Assembly: GCA_027459665.1 (NCBI GenBank)
Contig: DAIDHN010000045.1
Location: forward strand, 1-33,267
Reading direction: 5' to 3'
Length of the DNA stretch: 33,267 nucleotides
DNA from: Chthonomonadaceae bacterium
GTDB taxonomy: Bacteria; Armatimonadota; Chthonomonadetes; Chthonomonadales; Chthonomonadaceae
Shown here piece by piece: positions 9,201 through 15,959 of the stretch; within the stretch, counting starts at the first letter, position 1; every line of letters starts with the position of its first letter. The notes under the pieces are model-generated. The model saw nothing but the letters and a program-made list of their open reading frames with translations, was not told the origin of the DNA and did not search any database. The position numbers were made by a program, and so were the translations under genes.

Positions 9201-9744
9201 TGAACAAAGCGGAGCCATGGTGAGCGTAGGGTTTGATATGTACTGCCAGCTGCTGCAGCAGGCAGTACAGGAACTCAATGGGGAAGAACCAGTGGAGCAC
9301 CTGCTGCCGCCAGTAGACCTGCCCGTCACCGCACTGCTGCCAGATACCTACATACCCAGCGAGGCAGAGCGGATATTCTTCTACAAACGCATGAGCGCAG
9401 TGCGAAACCACCAGGACATAAAGCACTTGCAGGAAGAACTGGAAGACCGCTTTGGCGACCCGCCCAAACCGGTATGGGAGGCACTGAATGTAATGCGGCT
9501 GCGCCTGAAATGCCAGGAAGTAGGAATCGCCTCGATACGCTGCGAAGGGGTGGAACTGCAGATACGATTTATGCCCCATATTCGGCTCAGCCCGCGGGCC
9601 ATTCAGCTGCTTACTACAGCATTTCGCGATTTTCGCTTTCTGTCCGACGGGGTGGCAACGCCCTTGCGCAGCAGTCGGGTTCTAGCCGAAGCTGAAGAAA
9701 GGGTAGACACGCTGGCAAAAGCGCTGCAGATGAAAAACAGGTAA
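6253..9744 (+). CDS. mfd: Transcription-repair coupling factor
   Basis: A 1163-residue ATP-dependent DNA translocase that removes stalled RNA polymerase at lesions and recruits UvrA. Domains in order: a UvrB-like N-terminal module (roughly 1-340, with FSRRGGILDLFP); the CarD-like RNA polymerase interaction domain (about 495-560, KDYVVHIHHGIGIYRG); a superfamily 2 helicase core with Walker A GDVGFGKTE (about 648) and DEEQ (about 750); the TRG region (GHRVAMRDLEIRGAGNLLG); and the C-terminal UvrA-binding domain (PSEAERIFFYKRM). ATG at 6253 with GGGAGA just upstream was preferred over an in-frame upstream start at 6148 that has no family match. It is divergent from murB and convergent with the lipoprotein gene, six bases apart. 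Confidence 0.97.
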   Translation: MRLSDLPALADALPGFDLLLQTLQARGGVRADGLAGTARAFFLARLWQRAAAPMLLLTYSHDQARRLCDDFAQFGIPEEALTLLPAARSMHLENEAADPRVAGERIAALSLLASGQPCVIVAPLEGALQYTTPPSALLPRSFVLEAEQVVEPEQVAKLLAELGYVHAYTVTQPGEFSRRGGILDLFPATQTHPARLEWEGDQIESIRLFDVATQRSIARQAMVEVAPAREMRMEGMQPGLQRIQQVLQQRTALLYLEGGREAAQRLEERVERDIALLQQADFFDGMEQYLPLLLEEPCCALHYLPHNGILVLDEPRQNALHWERFYTDLMTAREKHWQRGELLLETPAFLTWEQSLQIMHRHPLLTLAMLGARAEGIHTSLHLEWQSVPADIYRGRLKGMADEIGTWLSNECRVMLTGAQPHRVREICAEMNLPLQPQNAPLSSSGALHVLEGGLRSGFKLDELRLYLLTDAELFGADRPIQTRRKVAGGTAISSVLDLREKDYVVHIHHGIGIYRGMVKRRSEGNERDYLLIEYQGGDRLFVPADQIDRLQRYHALDSNPPAVNRIGGADWQRTRRKVREQARKMAAELIQLYAARQAAQRPPFAADTPWQQEMEDAFPYEETPSQLRAIRDVKKDMEKPQPMDRLVCGDVGFGKTEVAIRAAFKAVLDGKQVAILCPTTVLAAQHHATFSQRLAPYPITVELLSRFRTRQEQLQVVQNLKAGTVDVVVATHRLLGKDVEFDKLGLVIVDEEQRFGVAHKERLKQLRTSVDVLTLSATPIPRTFSMALTGLRDMSVIEDPPEGRLPVATTVREYEDDMVRDAILRELERDGQVYFVHNRIESITHVEQHLRKLCPGLRIEIGHGQMSEDDLENVMHRFYHHEADVLLCTTIIENGLDIPNANTIIIDNADHLGLAQLYQLRGRVGRSTRQAYAYLLYRRSKLLNETAEQRLAAIKEFSALGSGHRVAMRDLEIRGAGNLLGAEQSGAMVSVGFDMYCQLLQQAVQELNGEEPVEHLLPPVDLPVTALLPDTYIPSEAERIFFYKRMSAVRNHQDIKHLQEELEDRFGDPPKPVWEALNVMRLRLKCQEVGIASIRCEGVELQIRFMPHIRLSPRAIQLLTTAFRDFRFLSDGVATPLRSSRVLAEAEERVDTLAKALQMKNR

Positions 9745-9750
9745 ACCGGT

Positions 9751-10035
9751 TTAGCGTCCCTGGCGATTCGGCCCCGGGCTGGAAATCACCCCGGTAAACC
9801 CCGTGCTCAGCACTTCTGTGCTGCTGCCGCTGCGTGAAACTACTGGCCCTGCCTGGCTGATGCGCTTTACTCCGCTGCCCTCGGCGCCTCTTTGTGCACC
9901 ATAGCCGGAGTTTTCTACAATCAGACCGCTTTCGGGGCCGGGGGTGGAATGCGGAACCTGAAAAGCATCACAGCCGGTCAGCGCGCCAAGTACGGCAAAC
10001 GCCAGCATCGCTTTCCACAAACGGGATGCACTCAT
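9751..10035 (-). CDS. Small predicted lipoprotein
   Basis: A 94-residue protein of unknown function. It has a short basic N-terminus, a hydrophobic stretch and the lipobox LTGC ending at Cys22, so it should be lipid-anchored outside the inner membrane. The rest is low complexity, rich in Gly, Ser and Pro, with no recognisable domain. AAGGA precedes the ATG by about 8 nt; another ATG four bases upstream is out of frame. It has its own promoter and lies downstream of the rhomboid gene. Its stop codon and that of mfd sit in one 12-bp palindrome. Confidence 0.7.
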   Translation of the reverse strand: MSASRLWKAMLAFAVLGALTGCDAFQVPHSTPGPESGLIVENSGYGAQRGAEGSGVKRISQAGPVVSRSGSSTEVLSTGFTGVISSPGPNRQGR

Positions 10036-10080
10036 TCATTCAATCCTTTCTCAACGCTTTCAAGCAAAAGCCTCTTTACT

Positions 10081-10110
10081 ATTGTAGCCTTTTTTGGCGG
10101 TTTACTGCAA
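10081..10110 (-). promoter_or_regulatory. Putative sigma70-type promoter of the lipoprotein gene
   Basis: On the minus strand TTGCAG (10110-10105) and TACAAT (10086-10081) are 18 nt apart, about 45 nt before the ATG. This is the best two-box promoter in the window. Confidence 0.55.
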
Positions 10111-10149
10111 CTGCCGTTTTTGCAGATTGATTCCACCGCAGTCAGATGA

Positions 10150-11346
10150 CTACGGTTTTGGCGAATGCACAAAGCGTATGCTCTGCAGTATTAACATCAG
10201 CACGCTGTGAGCCTGCGGCCACGCTGCCCGCGAAGACTGTACCGTTACAGTAATCACCCGGTTGTATGCACTGGTCATCACTAAATCCTGCACACCGGCA
10301 GCCATAGCAAAATGTGCAAGCAGAGCAGGCTGGCCGCCTACCTGCAAGGTGCGGCAAACCCCTCCCTGTTTTGTCAGCTCGCGAGTGGCTTCAGGTATGT
10401 TTACATCGTTTACATGCGCTGGCAGATCAATCAAAAGTACTTCCTGCTCAGGTCCGCGCCATACGGTTACACTCCCTTTTGCTGAAATCTGCTTCCAGTT
10501 GGCAGGTAAATCAAAATGCCACCAGTGGTTTGACGGGGCATAGCGAACCAGTGCAACGCTCGCAGACTGCTCATGGGGATACACGCGCCACTGCATCAGG
10601 CCGGCTGCTGCGGTAAGTGCTGTAAGCGCTGCGCAGCCAAACCACAATGCCGCCTCGCGCACAGGGCTTTGTTCCCTGTCATCCAGCACATCGGGCAGCA
10701 GAAGCAAACCCAGCAGCGCACCGGCAATCAGACCGCCAAAGTGCGCATACTTGTCTATGCCTGGCGTAAAGCTGAAGGCAATATTGATCACCAGAAAAAA
10801 TGAAAGCTGTGAGAGTATAGATTTGCGCGCACGAGGGTTCATAAGCGATCCCCAGCGCAATGGAAAGGTGATGCCAGCACCGAGCAGACCAAAAATGGCG
10901 CCGCTTGCCCCCAGTGAGGCTACATTGGGGTGAGCCGAATGCAGTGTTACCTCGTAGCTGAGCAGGTTGCCGGCAATACCAGTAAGCAGAAAAATGATAA
11001 GGTAACGCCGAGCACCGTAAATGCGTTCCATCGAAGCGCCAAACAGATAAAGCGAAAGCCCGTTCATGGCAATATGCTCTACGCTGCCATGCAAAAAAAT
11101 AGAGGTGATCAGCCTCCACCACTGCCCGGCTTTAATCAGAGGGGCAAACTGATCTCCCCAGCGCAGAGCGGTGGCATCGGTAATCGTGCCATGCCCCTGC
11201 CGCATCATAGGTATAAAAATAGCAATAATCAGCGCAAGCAGTGTGTAGGTCACCCAGGGTTTGGGATAGTTGTACCGGGGAGACGAGGCAGAAGGCGCGG
11301 GCATAACTGGCGGAGGTTGTGGCGGACTCACTTGAAAAAAATACAT
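10150..11346 (-). CDS. Rhomboid-family intramembrane serine protease with C-terminal domain
   Basis: A 398-residue membrane protein. The rhomboid core shows WWRLITSIFLHGSVEHIAMN (His86, His91, Asn95), the nucleophile Ser148 in GASGAIFG and His202 in YAHFGG, so the catalytic dyad is complete and the protein should cleave transmembrane substrates. After the last membrane segment follow about 150 residues (from NHWWHFDLPANW) that look like a soluble beta-rich domain; a PsbP/DcrB-like fold is possible but not established. Start: ATG at 11346 with GGAAG close by. A GTG at 11403 would add 19 residues and lacks a ribosome binding site. A short hairpin (11378-11396) lies between it and the BlaI-like gene upstream. 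Confidence 0.87.
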   Translation of the reverse strand: MYFFQVSPPQPPPVMPAPSASSPRYNYPKPWVTYTLLALIIAIFIPMMRQGHGTITDATALRWGDQFAPLIKAGQWWRLITSIFLHGSVEHIAMNGLSLYLFGASMERIYGARRYLIIFLLTGIAGNLLSYEVTLHSAHPNVASLGASGAIFGLLGAGITFPLRWGSLMNPRARKSILSQLSFFLVINIAFSFTPGIDKYAHFGGLIAGALLGLLLLPDVLDDREQSPVREAALWFGCAALTALTAAAGLMQWRVYPHEQSASVALVRYAPSNHWWHFDLPANWKQISAKGSVTVWRGPEQEVLLIDLPAHVNDVNIPEATRELTKQGGVCRTLQVGGQPALLAHFAMAAGVQDLVMTSAYNRVITVTVQSSRAAWPQAHSVLMLILQSIRFVHSPKP

Positions 11347-11413
11347 AAGCTTCCAATTCTGAAGTTGAGCGCAGCAAGCCGGAAGACCCCTCCGGCCCTG
11401 CACAACGATTAAG

Positions 11414-11887
11414 TCAGGAAACAGTTTCCAGCAGGTTCTGTTCCCTGAGATGCAATTCGCTCACCAATTCAGCCAAAGACTGGTCTTCCTCGCCCTGCTG
11501 CTGACCGTTGTGCAGCAAATGCAGTACGTACCCAAGCGTGTGGCCGGTAAGACGGCGGGAAACATCATCCATCATGTGAGCAACCAGCTGCGCACGGGTG
11601 TAGGCTGGATAATAGTACCCTTTTCCACCACCAGGACGACGTTCTACAGTCAACAGCTTTTTCTCAACCATTCTGCTGAGCGTTACGGCTATGGTAGAGG
11701 GAGACTGCATCTCCCTGTTCTCCCTGCGGCGCATGTGAAACATGGCCTCATAAACTTCTACAGATGAATTTGGCGCTTTTGCATCCCAGAGTATCCTCAG
11801 GATATCCCCTTCCAGTACGCCCAAAGAGGGGATATCGTCCCCCCCAATGCCAACATATTTGCGGCGTTTTAAATTTGGTGTGTCCAA
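11414..11887 (-). CDS. BlaI/MecI-family transcriptional repressor
   Basis: A 157-residue winged-helix protein of the Penicillinase_R family. Such proteins are dimeric repressors, often inactivated by proteolysis. The core LEGDILRILWDAKAPNSSVEVYEAM matches the first helices and STIAVTLSRMVEKKLLTVERR matches the recognition helix and wing (TVxTxLxRLxxKGxL-like). No BlaR1-type sensor protease is next to it, but a rhomboid protease is. The first start in frame is TTG at 11887 (a stop lies 8 codons upstream). Oddly, an ATG five bases before it, better placed for the AAGGG motif, opens a 7-codon ORF in another frame. A second TTG about 21 codons in is another possible start. A 9-bp inverted repeat lies in the early coding region. 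Confidence 0.85.
   Translation of the reverse strand: MDTPNLKRRKYVGIGGDDIPSLGVLEGDILRILWDAKAPNSSVEVYEAMFHMRRRENREMQSPSTIAVTLSRMVEKKLLTVERRPGGGKGYYYPAYTRAQLVAHMMDDVSRRLTGHTLGYVLHLLHNGQQQGEEDQSLAELVSELHLREQNLLETVS
11801..11836. repeat. 9-bp inverted repeat inside the start of the BlaI-like gene
   Basis: GATATCCCC (11801-11809) and GGGGATATC (11828-11836) are perfectly complementary, with 18 nt between. It may act as an mRNA hairpin near the start or as an internal operator. Confidence 0.5.
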
Positions 11888-11915
11888 CTCATAGTCACCC
11901 TTCTCGTTTTAGTGC

Positions 11916-11936
11916 AGCGTTCGGGGTCTGAACGCT
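11916..11936. promoter_or_regulatory. Dyad AGCGTTC-N7-GAACGCT before the BlaI-like gene
   Basis: A perfect 7-bp inverted repeat placed between the 18-bp palindrome and the ribosome binding site of the repressor gene. It could be an mRNA hairpin in the leader or an operator half of a composite site. Confidence 0.4.
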
Positions 11937-11938
11937 TT

Positions 11939-11956
11939 TGCAACGAAACCATTGCA
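11939..11956 (-). promoter_or_regulatory. 18-bp palindrome shared with the flgF upstream region (copy 1)
   Basis: On the minus strand TGCAATGGTTTCGTTGCA. It differs at one base from the element 28 nt upstream of flgF and has the same orientation toward its gene. It is an imperfect dyad (TGCAAYG / CGTTGCA), suited to a dimeric DNA-binding protein. Confidence 0.5.
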
Positions 11957-12249
11957 TGGTAGAAAATACCTTTTCCACATAAATGCACACGTTTGAAAAC
12001 GCGTGCCCGCAATACATGCGTTGCAGTGTATGCCTTTATAGAATACGCAATATTTTTCTTATGTGTTAACTTTTTCTGTAATCCTTGCCCCCAATACAGT
12101 GCAGTAGTTCGTAAAAAATACAACCAGCTGCACATTCTGCTGCATAAACAAGAAAGCATGCTCACTATGCAAAATACTGCAGACCGAGGTGCCTGAGAAA
12201 AAAAACAGTTTTTTTAATGCGCATATGCCAAAAACATACACTAGGGGCG

Positions 12250-12260
12250 GGTATACTGTT
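12250..12260 (+). promoter_or_regulatory. Putative -10 element of the ABC exporter operon
   Basis: GGGTATACTG with TATACT at 12252-12257. There is no good -35 box, but the A8-CAG-T7 tract lies 37-54 bases upstream of it, where UP elements act. Transcription would begin near 12264, just before the leader ORF. Confidence 0.4.
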
Positions 12261-12275
12261 TCAATCTGAATTGAT

Positions 12276-12395
12276 ATGAATATACGCCTTTGCAGCAGAG
12301 GACGCTGTAAAGGCTTTTGTTTTTGGCGCAGTACTTACGGCTGTGTCTCAGGAACCAGAAGGGCCAGACCCTTCTCACTGGATACCGGACCATGA
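12276..12395 (+). CDS. Putative 39-residue leader peptide of the ABC exporter operon
   Basis: An ORF of 39 codons beginning MNIRLCSRGRCK, rich in Arg and with four Cys. Its TGA stop overlaps the ATG of the first exporter gene (ATGA at 12392-12395). The terminator-like hairpin covers its codons 4-13. It has no Shine-Dalgarno sequence; if transcription starts near 12264 it has only about 12 nt of leader. The exporter start codon also lacks a Shine-Dalgarno sequence, which is what one expects if it depends on ribosomes arriving from this ORF. The architecture is that of leader-peptide attenuation; the peptide itself has no recognised homologue. Confidence 0.4.
   Translation: MNIRLCSRGRCKGFCFWRSTYGCVSGTRRARPFSLDTGP
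12286..12325 (+). terminator. Terminator-like hairpin inside the exporter leader (candidate attenuator)
   Basis: Arms GCCTTTGCAGC (12286-12296) and GCTGTAAAGGC (12304-12314) form an 11-bp stem with one G-U pair and a 7-nt loop, followed by TTTTGTTTTT. It faces the plus strand, where no gene ends nearby. It therefore most likely controls read-through from the leader into the exporter genes. Confidence 0.6.
12357..12375 (+). promoter_or_regulatory. Second leader hairpin just before the exporter start
   Basis: AGAAGGG-CCAGA-CCCTTCT, a perfect 7-bp stem ending 16 nt before the exporter ATG. It could limit independent initiation, so that ribosomes must come from the leader ORF. Confidence 0.35.
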
Positions 12396-14179
12396 GAAAC
12401 TTTTTACGATTTTTGAAAGAAGTGCGCACCTACTGGCGTCTGCTCTGTATTATCGCCTGCCTGACGCTGGTTACATCGGCCGCCAGCCTGCCGCCGCCTT
12501 ACCTTATTAAAATTCTCACAGACAGCCTGCTGCCTTCTGCCATTCAGCAGCACAAACCAACCCATCTGCCGCAAATTTTTCTTGCCTATGTTCTGCTGGC
12601 CAGCCTGGGAGCGCTGGCAGGCTACTGGCTTACCTACAGCATTACCCTGCTGGGACAGCGCTTCAAAATGGATATGCGCCGCAAACTCTACGCGCATATG
12701 CAAACCCTTTCCCTTGGTTTTTTTGAAAAAAGCCAAACGGGAAAGCTCATGTCCAACATCACAAACGATGTAGCTACCCTCGACCAGCTCATCAGCGGCG
12801 GCTTTGTAAACGTACTGCAAGACAGCGTGACGCTCATCGCAGTGCTGTTTCTGCTGTTTCACCTCGACTGGAAGCTGGCGCTTGCAGCGCTTTCGGTGTA
12901 CCCTGTTTATGTGCTGAACTACCTGGTGTTTATCGGGCGCATCAAAAACACCAGCGCCGATGTGCGGGAACAGCGCGAAATAATTTACGGCGACCTGCAA
13001 GAAAAACTGGCAGGGGTGCAGGTGGTTAAATCGTATGCGCGCGAACGCTCTGAAGTAAGGGCGTTTTCAGGAGAAACCCGCAGCCTGCTCTCTCTCAACG
13101 TACGCGCAAACACTCTCAGCACCGCACTCTGGACTCTGGCGGAGTTTATAGGAGCCATCGGCACTGCCATTCTGCTCTGGTACGGAGGCATGCAGGTGAT
13201 GAGAGGGCAGGAAACTGTAGGAACACTTATGGCATTCTACGGTTACATAGGCGGCTACCTGTATCAGCCAACCCTGCGCATGATTCAGCTCAACGACCAG
13301 ATTGCGCGCACCAACGCAGCGCTCTGGCGCATCTTTCTCACCCTCGATACACAGCCCACTGTATCAGACACCCCGCAGGCAAAACCGCTGCCCACCATTC
13401 AGGGCAATGTGAGCTACAACGATGTCTGGTTTGAATACCAGCAGGGGCAGCCGGTGATCAAGGGGGTGAACCTGAAGGTAAAAGCAGGCGAAATGATAGC
13501 CCTTGTTGGCCCCTCTGGTTCTGGAAAAACCACTATGGTCAATCTGCTGCAGCGCCACTACGATGTAACCGAAGGAAGCATATGCATAGACGGCCATGAC
13601 CTGCGCGCAATCACACTCTCTTCCCTGCGCAGGCAGGTGGGAGTGGTGATTCAGGAAACCATGCTCTTCAACACAACGATTCGTGAAAACCTGCGCTACG
13701 GCCGGCTGGATGCCACCGATGAAGAGATAGAAGAGGCGGCTGCCATTGCAAATATTGCACATGTCATACAAGCCATGCCGCGCGGATACAATACCCGGCT
13801 CGGCGAGGATGGCGTGAAGCTTTCGGGCGGAGAAAAGCAGCGCATTGCCATAGCGCGCGCGGTGCTTGCAAACCCGCGCATACTGATTTTGGACGAGGCA
13901 ACCTCTGCACTCGACTCGGAAACCGAAGCGCTCATTCAGGAAGCGCTCGACAGGCTGATGGCAGGCAGAACCAGTTTCGTAATTGCACACCGACTCTCTA
14001 CTATTGTGAAAGCAGATAAAATTGTGGTGATGGAGCGAGGCATGATTAGAGAAACAGGCAGCCATGCAGAGCTGCTGACGCAGGGAGGCATTTATGCCGA
14101 ACTGTATAACCAGCAGTTCAAAGCTGCACTGGAAGCACAGCACGAAGCGGCCGCTGTGCAGGCCGCAGAAGCCGGATAG
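12392..14179 (+). CDS. ABC exporter half-transporter, subunit 1 (MsbA/LmrA-like)
   Basis: A 595-residue fused membrane and ATPase protein of the type IV ABC exporter class. Six membrane segments span roughly residues 15-300, including the intracellular coupling-helix regions. The nucleotide-binding domain follows: Walker A GPSGSGKTT (about 373), signature LSGGEKQR (about 477), Walker B ILILDEATSALD with the catalytic Glu, and a switch His in FVIAHRLST. All motifs are canonical. It probably pairs with the next gene product to export a lipid or drug. The ATG overlaps the stop of a 39-codon leader ORF and has no ribosome binding site. Its stop TAG runs into the ribosome binding site of the second subunit gene. 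Confidence 0.93.
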   Translation: MRNFLRFLKEVRTYWRLLCIIACLTLVTSAASLPPPYLIKILTDSLLPSAIQQHKPTHLPQIFLAYVLLASLGALAGYWLTYSITLLGQRFKMDMRRKLYAHMQTLSLGFFEKSQTGKLMSNITNDVATLDQLISGGFVNVLQDSVTLIAVLFLLFHLDWKLALAALSVYPVYVLNYLVFIGRIKNTSADVREQREIIYGDLQEKLAGVQVVKSYARERSEVRAFSGETRSLLSLNVRANTLSTALWTLAEFIGAIGTAILLWYGGMQVMRGQETVGTLMAFYGYIGGYLYQPTLRMIQLNDQIARTNAALWRIFLTLDTQPTVSDTPQAKPLPTIQGNVSYNDVWFEYQQGQPVIKGVNLKVKAGEMIALVGPSGSGKTTMVNLLQRHYDVTEGSICIDGHDLRAITLSSLRRQVGVVIQETMLFNTTIRENLRYGRLDATDEEIEEAAAIANIAHVIQAMPRGYNTRLGEDGVKLSGGEKQRIAIARAVLANPRILILDEATSALDSETEALIQEALDRLMAGRTSFVIAHRLSTIVKADKIVVMERGMIRETGSHAELLTQGGIYAELYNQQFKAALEAQHEAAAVQAAEAG

Positions 14180-14190
14180 GAGGGTAAAAA

Positions 14191-15948
14191 GTGGGACATT
14201 TCCCCAGGCTGCTGGGATACCTCAAGCCCTACAAAAAAAGGGTGATGCTGGCGGTAACTCTGCTGCTCTGCATTACCTTCACCCCCATTGTACTGCCCAA
14301 GCTCATCGCATACACCGTAGACACAGCCCTGCCCCGCCGCGATGTGCATGCGCTCACAGCCGTGTTCCTGGCCATCATCGGCCTCTACGCATTCAGGGGC
14401 GTGGTCTCGTTCTGGCTCAATTTCACCATTGGCTGGCTGGGGCAGAGGGTGGTGTTCGACCTTCGATTTCAGTCGTACAGGCACCTCAACCGCCTCTCGC
14501 TGGCATACTACGATTCACGCCAGACGGGCAAGATCATGGCGCGCCTGATGGGCGACATAGACTTTATTCAGCAGATGATCTCCGGCGGGTTTGTTACCTT
14601 CCTAGCCGACATGCTCAGCGTGGCGGCCATTCTTGCTGTGCTGTTTTCCATGCAGTGGCGGCTCGCGCTGGTGGCCGTGGCAGGCATTCCGTTTTATGTT
14701 ATCAACTTCAAGCTCTTTATTCGCCACATTCGCCCGCTCAGCATGGAACTGCGAGAGCGCTGGGATGCCATGCTGGGAGTGCTGCAGGAAAAACTGGCGG
14801 GCATTGCAGTGGTAAAGGCATTTGCACGCGAAGAATACGAAGTGGAACGCTTTGTGCATACAGTGCGCGAAAACTTTGACATTGGCATGAAGCAAATGCG
14901 CCTCAACCGCAAACTGGGTGCAAATGCCCAAATTATACGCGCTGCATTCACAGGCATTGTACTCTGGTATGGCGGGGCGCTTATACTGCGGCGCCAAATG
15001 CAGATTGGAGACCTGCTCGCCTTCAATGCACTGGTGAACCAGCTGTACGACCCGGCAGTGCGAATAGTAGACTTCAATGTTACCGTGCAGTGGACTATAG
15101 CCGCCATGGACCGCGTGTTTGAAACCCTCGATACCCTGCCTGAAATTGTAGATGACTCAGGCGCCATACCGGTGAGGCAGATGAACGGCCGGGTAGAGTT
15201 TGAGCACGTTACCTTTGGCTACGAAAAAGGCCAGCCGGTTTTGCACGACATCAACCTAAAGGTGGAACCAGGTGAGGTAATTGCCATTGTTGGCCCATCT
15301 GGCGCAGGCAAAACCACTCTGGTCAACCTGATTGCAAGGTTTTATGAACCGGCGCAGGGGCGTATTCTCATTGATGAGTACGAACTAAAAAAAGTACGCC
15401 TCGAATCTATTCGGCGGCAAATTAGTATTGTGAGCCAGGAAAGCCTGCTTTTTTCGGTAACGCTGAGAGAAAACATACGCTACGGCTTTCACGATGCCAG
15501 CGATTTACAAGTGCTGCAGGCAGCAAAACATGCCGATATGCATGACTTTATCATGAGCCTGCCCTATGGCTACGATACAAAAATAGGGGAAGAGGGAATC
15601 AAGCTTTCGGTGGGCCAGAAACAGCGCATGTCTATTGCACGCGCTGCCATCACCGACCCGCGCATTTTAATACTCGACGATGCAACCTCGGCGCTCGACA
15701 GCAAAACAGAAGCCAATGTGCAGGCCGCACTAGAATACCTTATGCGGGGGCGCACCAGCTTCGTAATAGCACACCGCCTCTCTACCATCATGAATGCAGA
15801 CCGCATTGTGGTGCTCGATCAGGGGCGCATCGTAGAAATAGGCACGCACGAAGAGCTGGTGGCCGCGCCAGGCGTGTATCAAACCCTCTACAACGAACAG
15901 TTCAGGTCTGCCCAGGAGCAGCAGGGCATACAGGCCCTGCTTGCCTGA
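14191..15948 (+). CDS. ABC exporter half-transporter, subunit 2, with non-canonical ATPase motifs
   Basis: A 585-residue half-exporter with six N-terminal membrane segments and an ATPase domain: Walker A GPSGAGKTT (about 368), signature LSVGQKQR (about 472) instead of LSGGQ, and Walker B ILILDDATSALD, where Asp replaces the catalytic Glu. His of the switch loop is present (FVIAHRLST). Such deviations are the hallmark of heterodimeric exporters such as TM287/288 and BmrCD, supporting pairing with the upstream subunit. The GTG start has AGGAGG 7 nt upstream, and only 11 nt separate the genes. It converges with the DUF74 cassette; the stops are 11 nt apart and no terminator was seen. Confidence 0.93.
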   Translation: MGHFPRLLGYLKPYKKRVMLAVTLLLCITFTPIVLPKLIAYTVDTALPRRDVHALTAVFLAIIGLYAFRGVVSFWLNFTIGWLGQRVVFDLRFQSYRHLNRLSLAYYDSRQTGKIMARLMGDIDFIQQMISGGFVTFLADMLSVAAILAVLFSMQWRLALVAVAGIPFYVINFKLFIRHIRPLSMELRERWDAMLGVLQEKLAGIAVVKAFAREEYEVERFVHTVRENFDIGMKQMRLNRKLGANAQIIRAAFTGIVLWYGGALILRRQMQIGDLLAFNALVNQLYDPAVRIVDFNVTVQWTIAAMDRVFETLDTLPEIVDDSGAIPVRQMNGRVEFEHVTFGYEKGQPVLHDINLKVEPGEVIAIVGPSGAGKTTLVNLIARFYEPAQGRILIDEYELKKVRLESIRRQISIVSQESLLFSVTLRENIRYGFHDASDLQVLQAAKHADMHDFIMSLPYGYDTKIGEEGIKLSVGQKQRMSIARAAITDPRILILDDATSALDSKTEANVQAALEYLMRGRTSFVIAHRLSTIMNADRIVVLDQGRIVEIGTHEELVAAPGVYQTLYNEQFRSAQEQQGIQALLA

Positions 15949-15959
15949 GGTGCGCCCGG

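Larger units (their letters stand above)
11888..12391. other. AT-rich divergent regulatory region between the repressor and exporter genes
   Basis: These 504 bases hold no conventional gene but much regulatory structure. From left to right: a dyad AGCGTTC-N7-GAACGCT (11916-11936); an 18-bp palindrome (11939-11956); the inverted repeat ATACA-N10-TGTAT (about 12012-12031); a homopolymer dyad A8-CAG-T7 (12198-12215), probably bent DNA or an UP-like element; a -10 box TATACT (12252-12257); and a leader ORF with a terminator-like hairpin. It probably houses promoters in both directions. A target of the neighbouring BlaI-like repressor is expected here, but I could not single one out. Confidence 0.6.
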
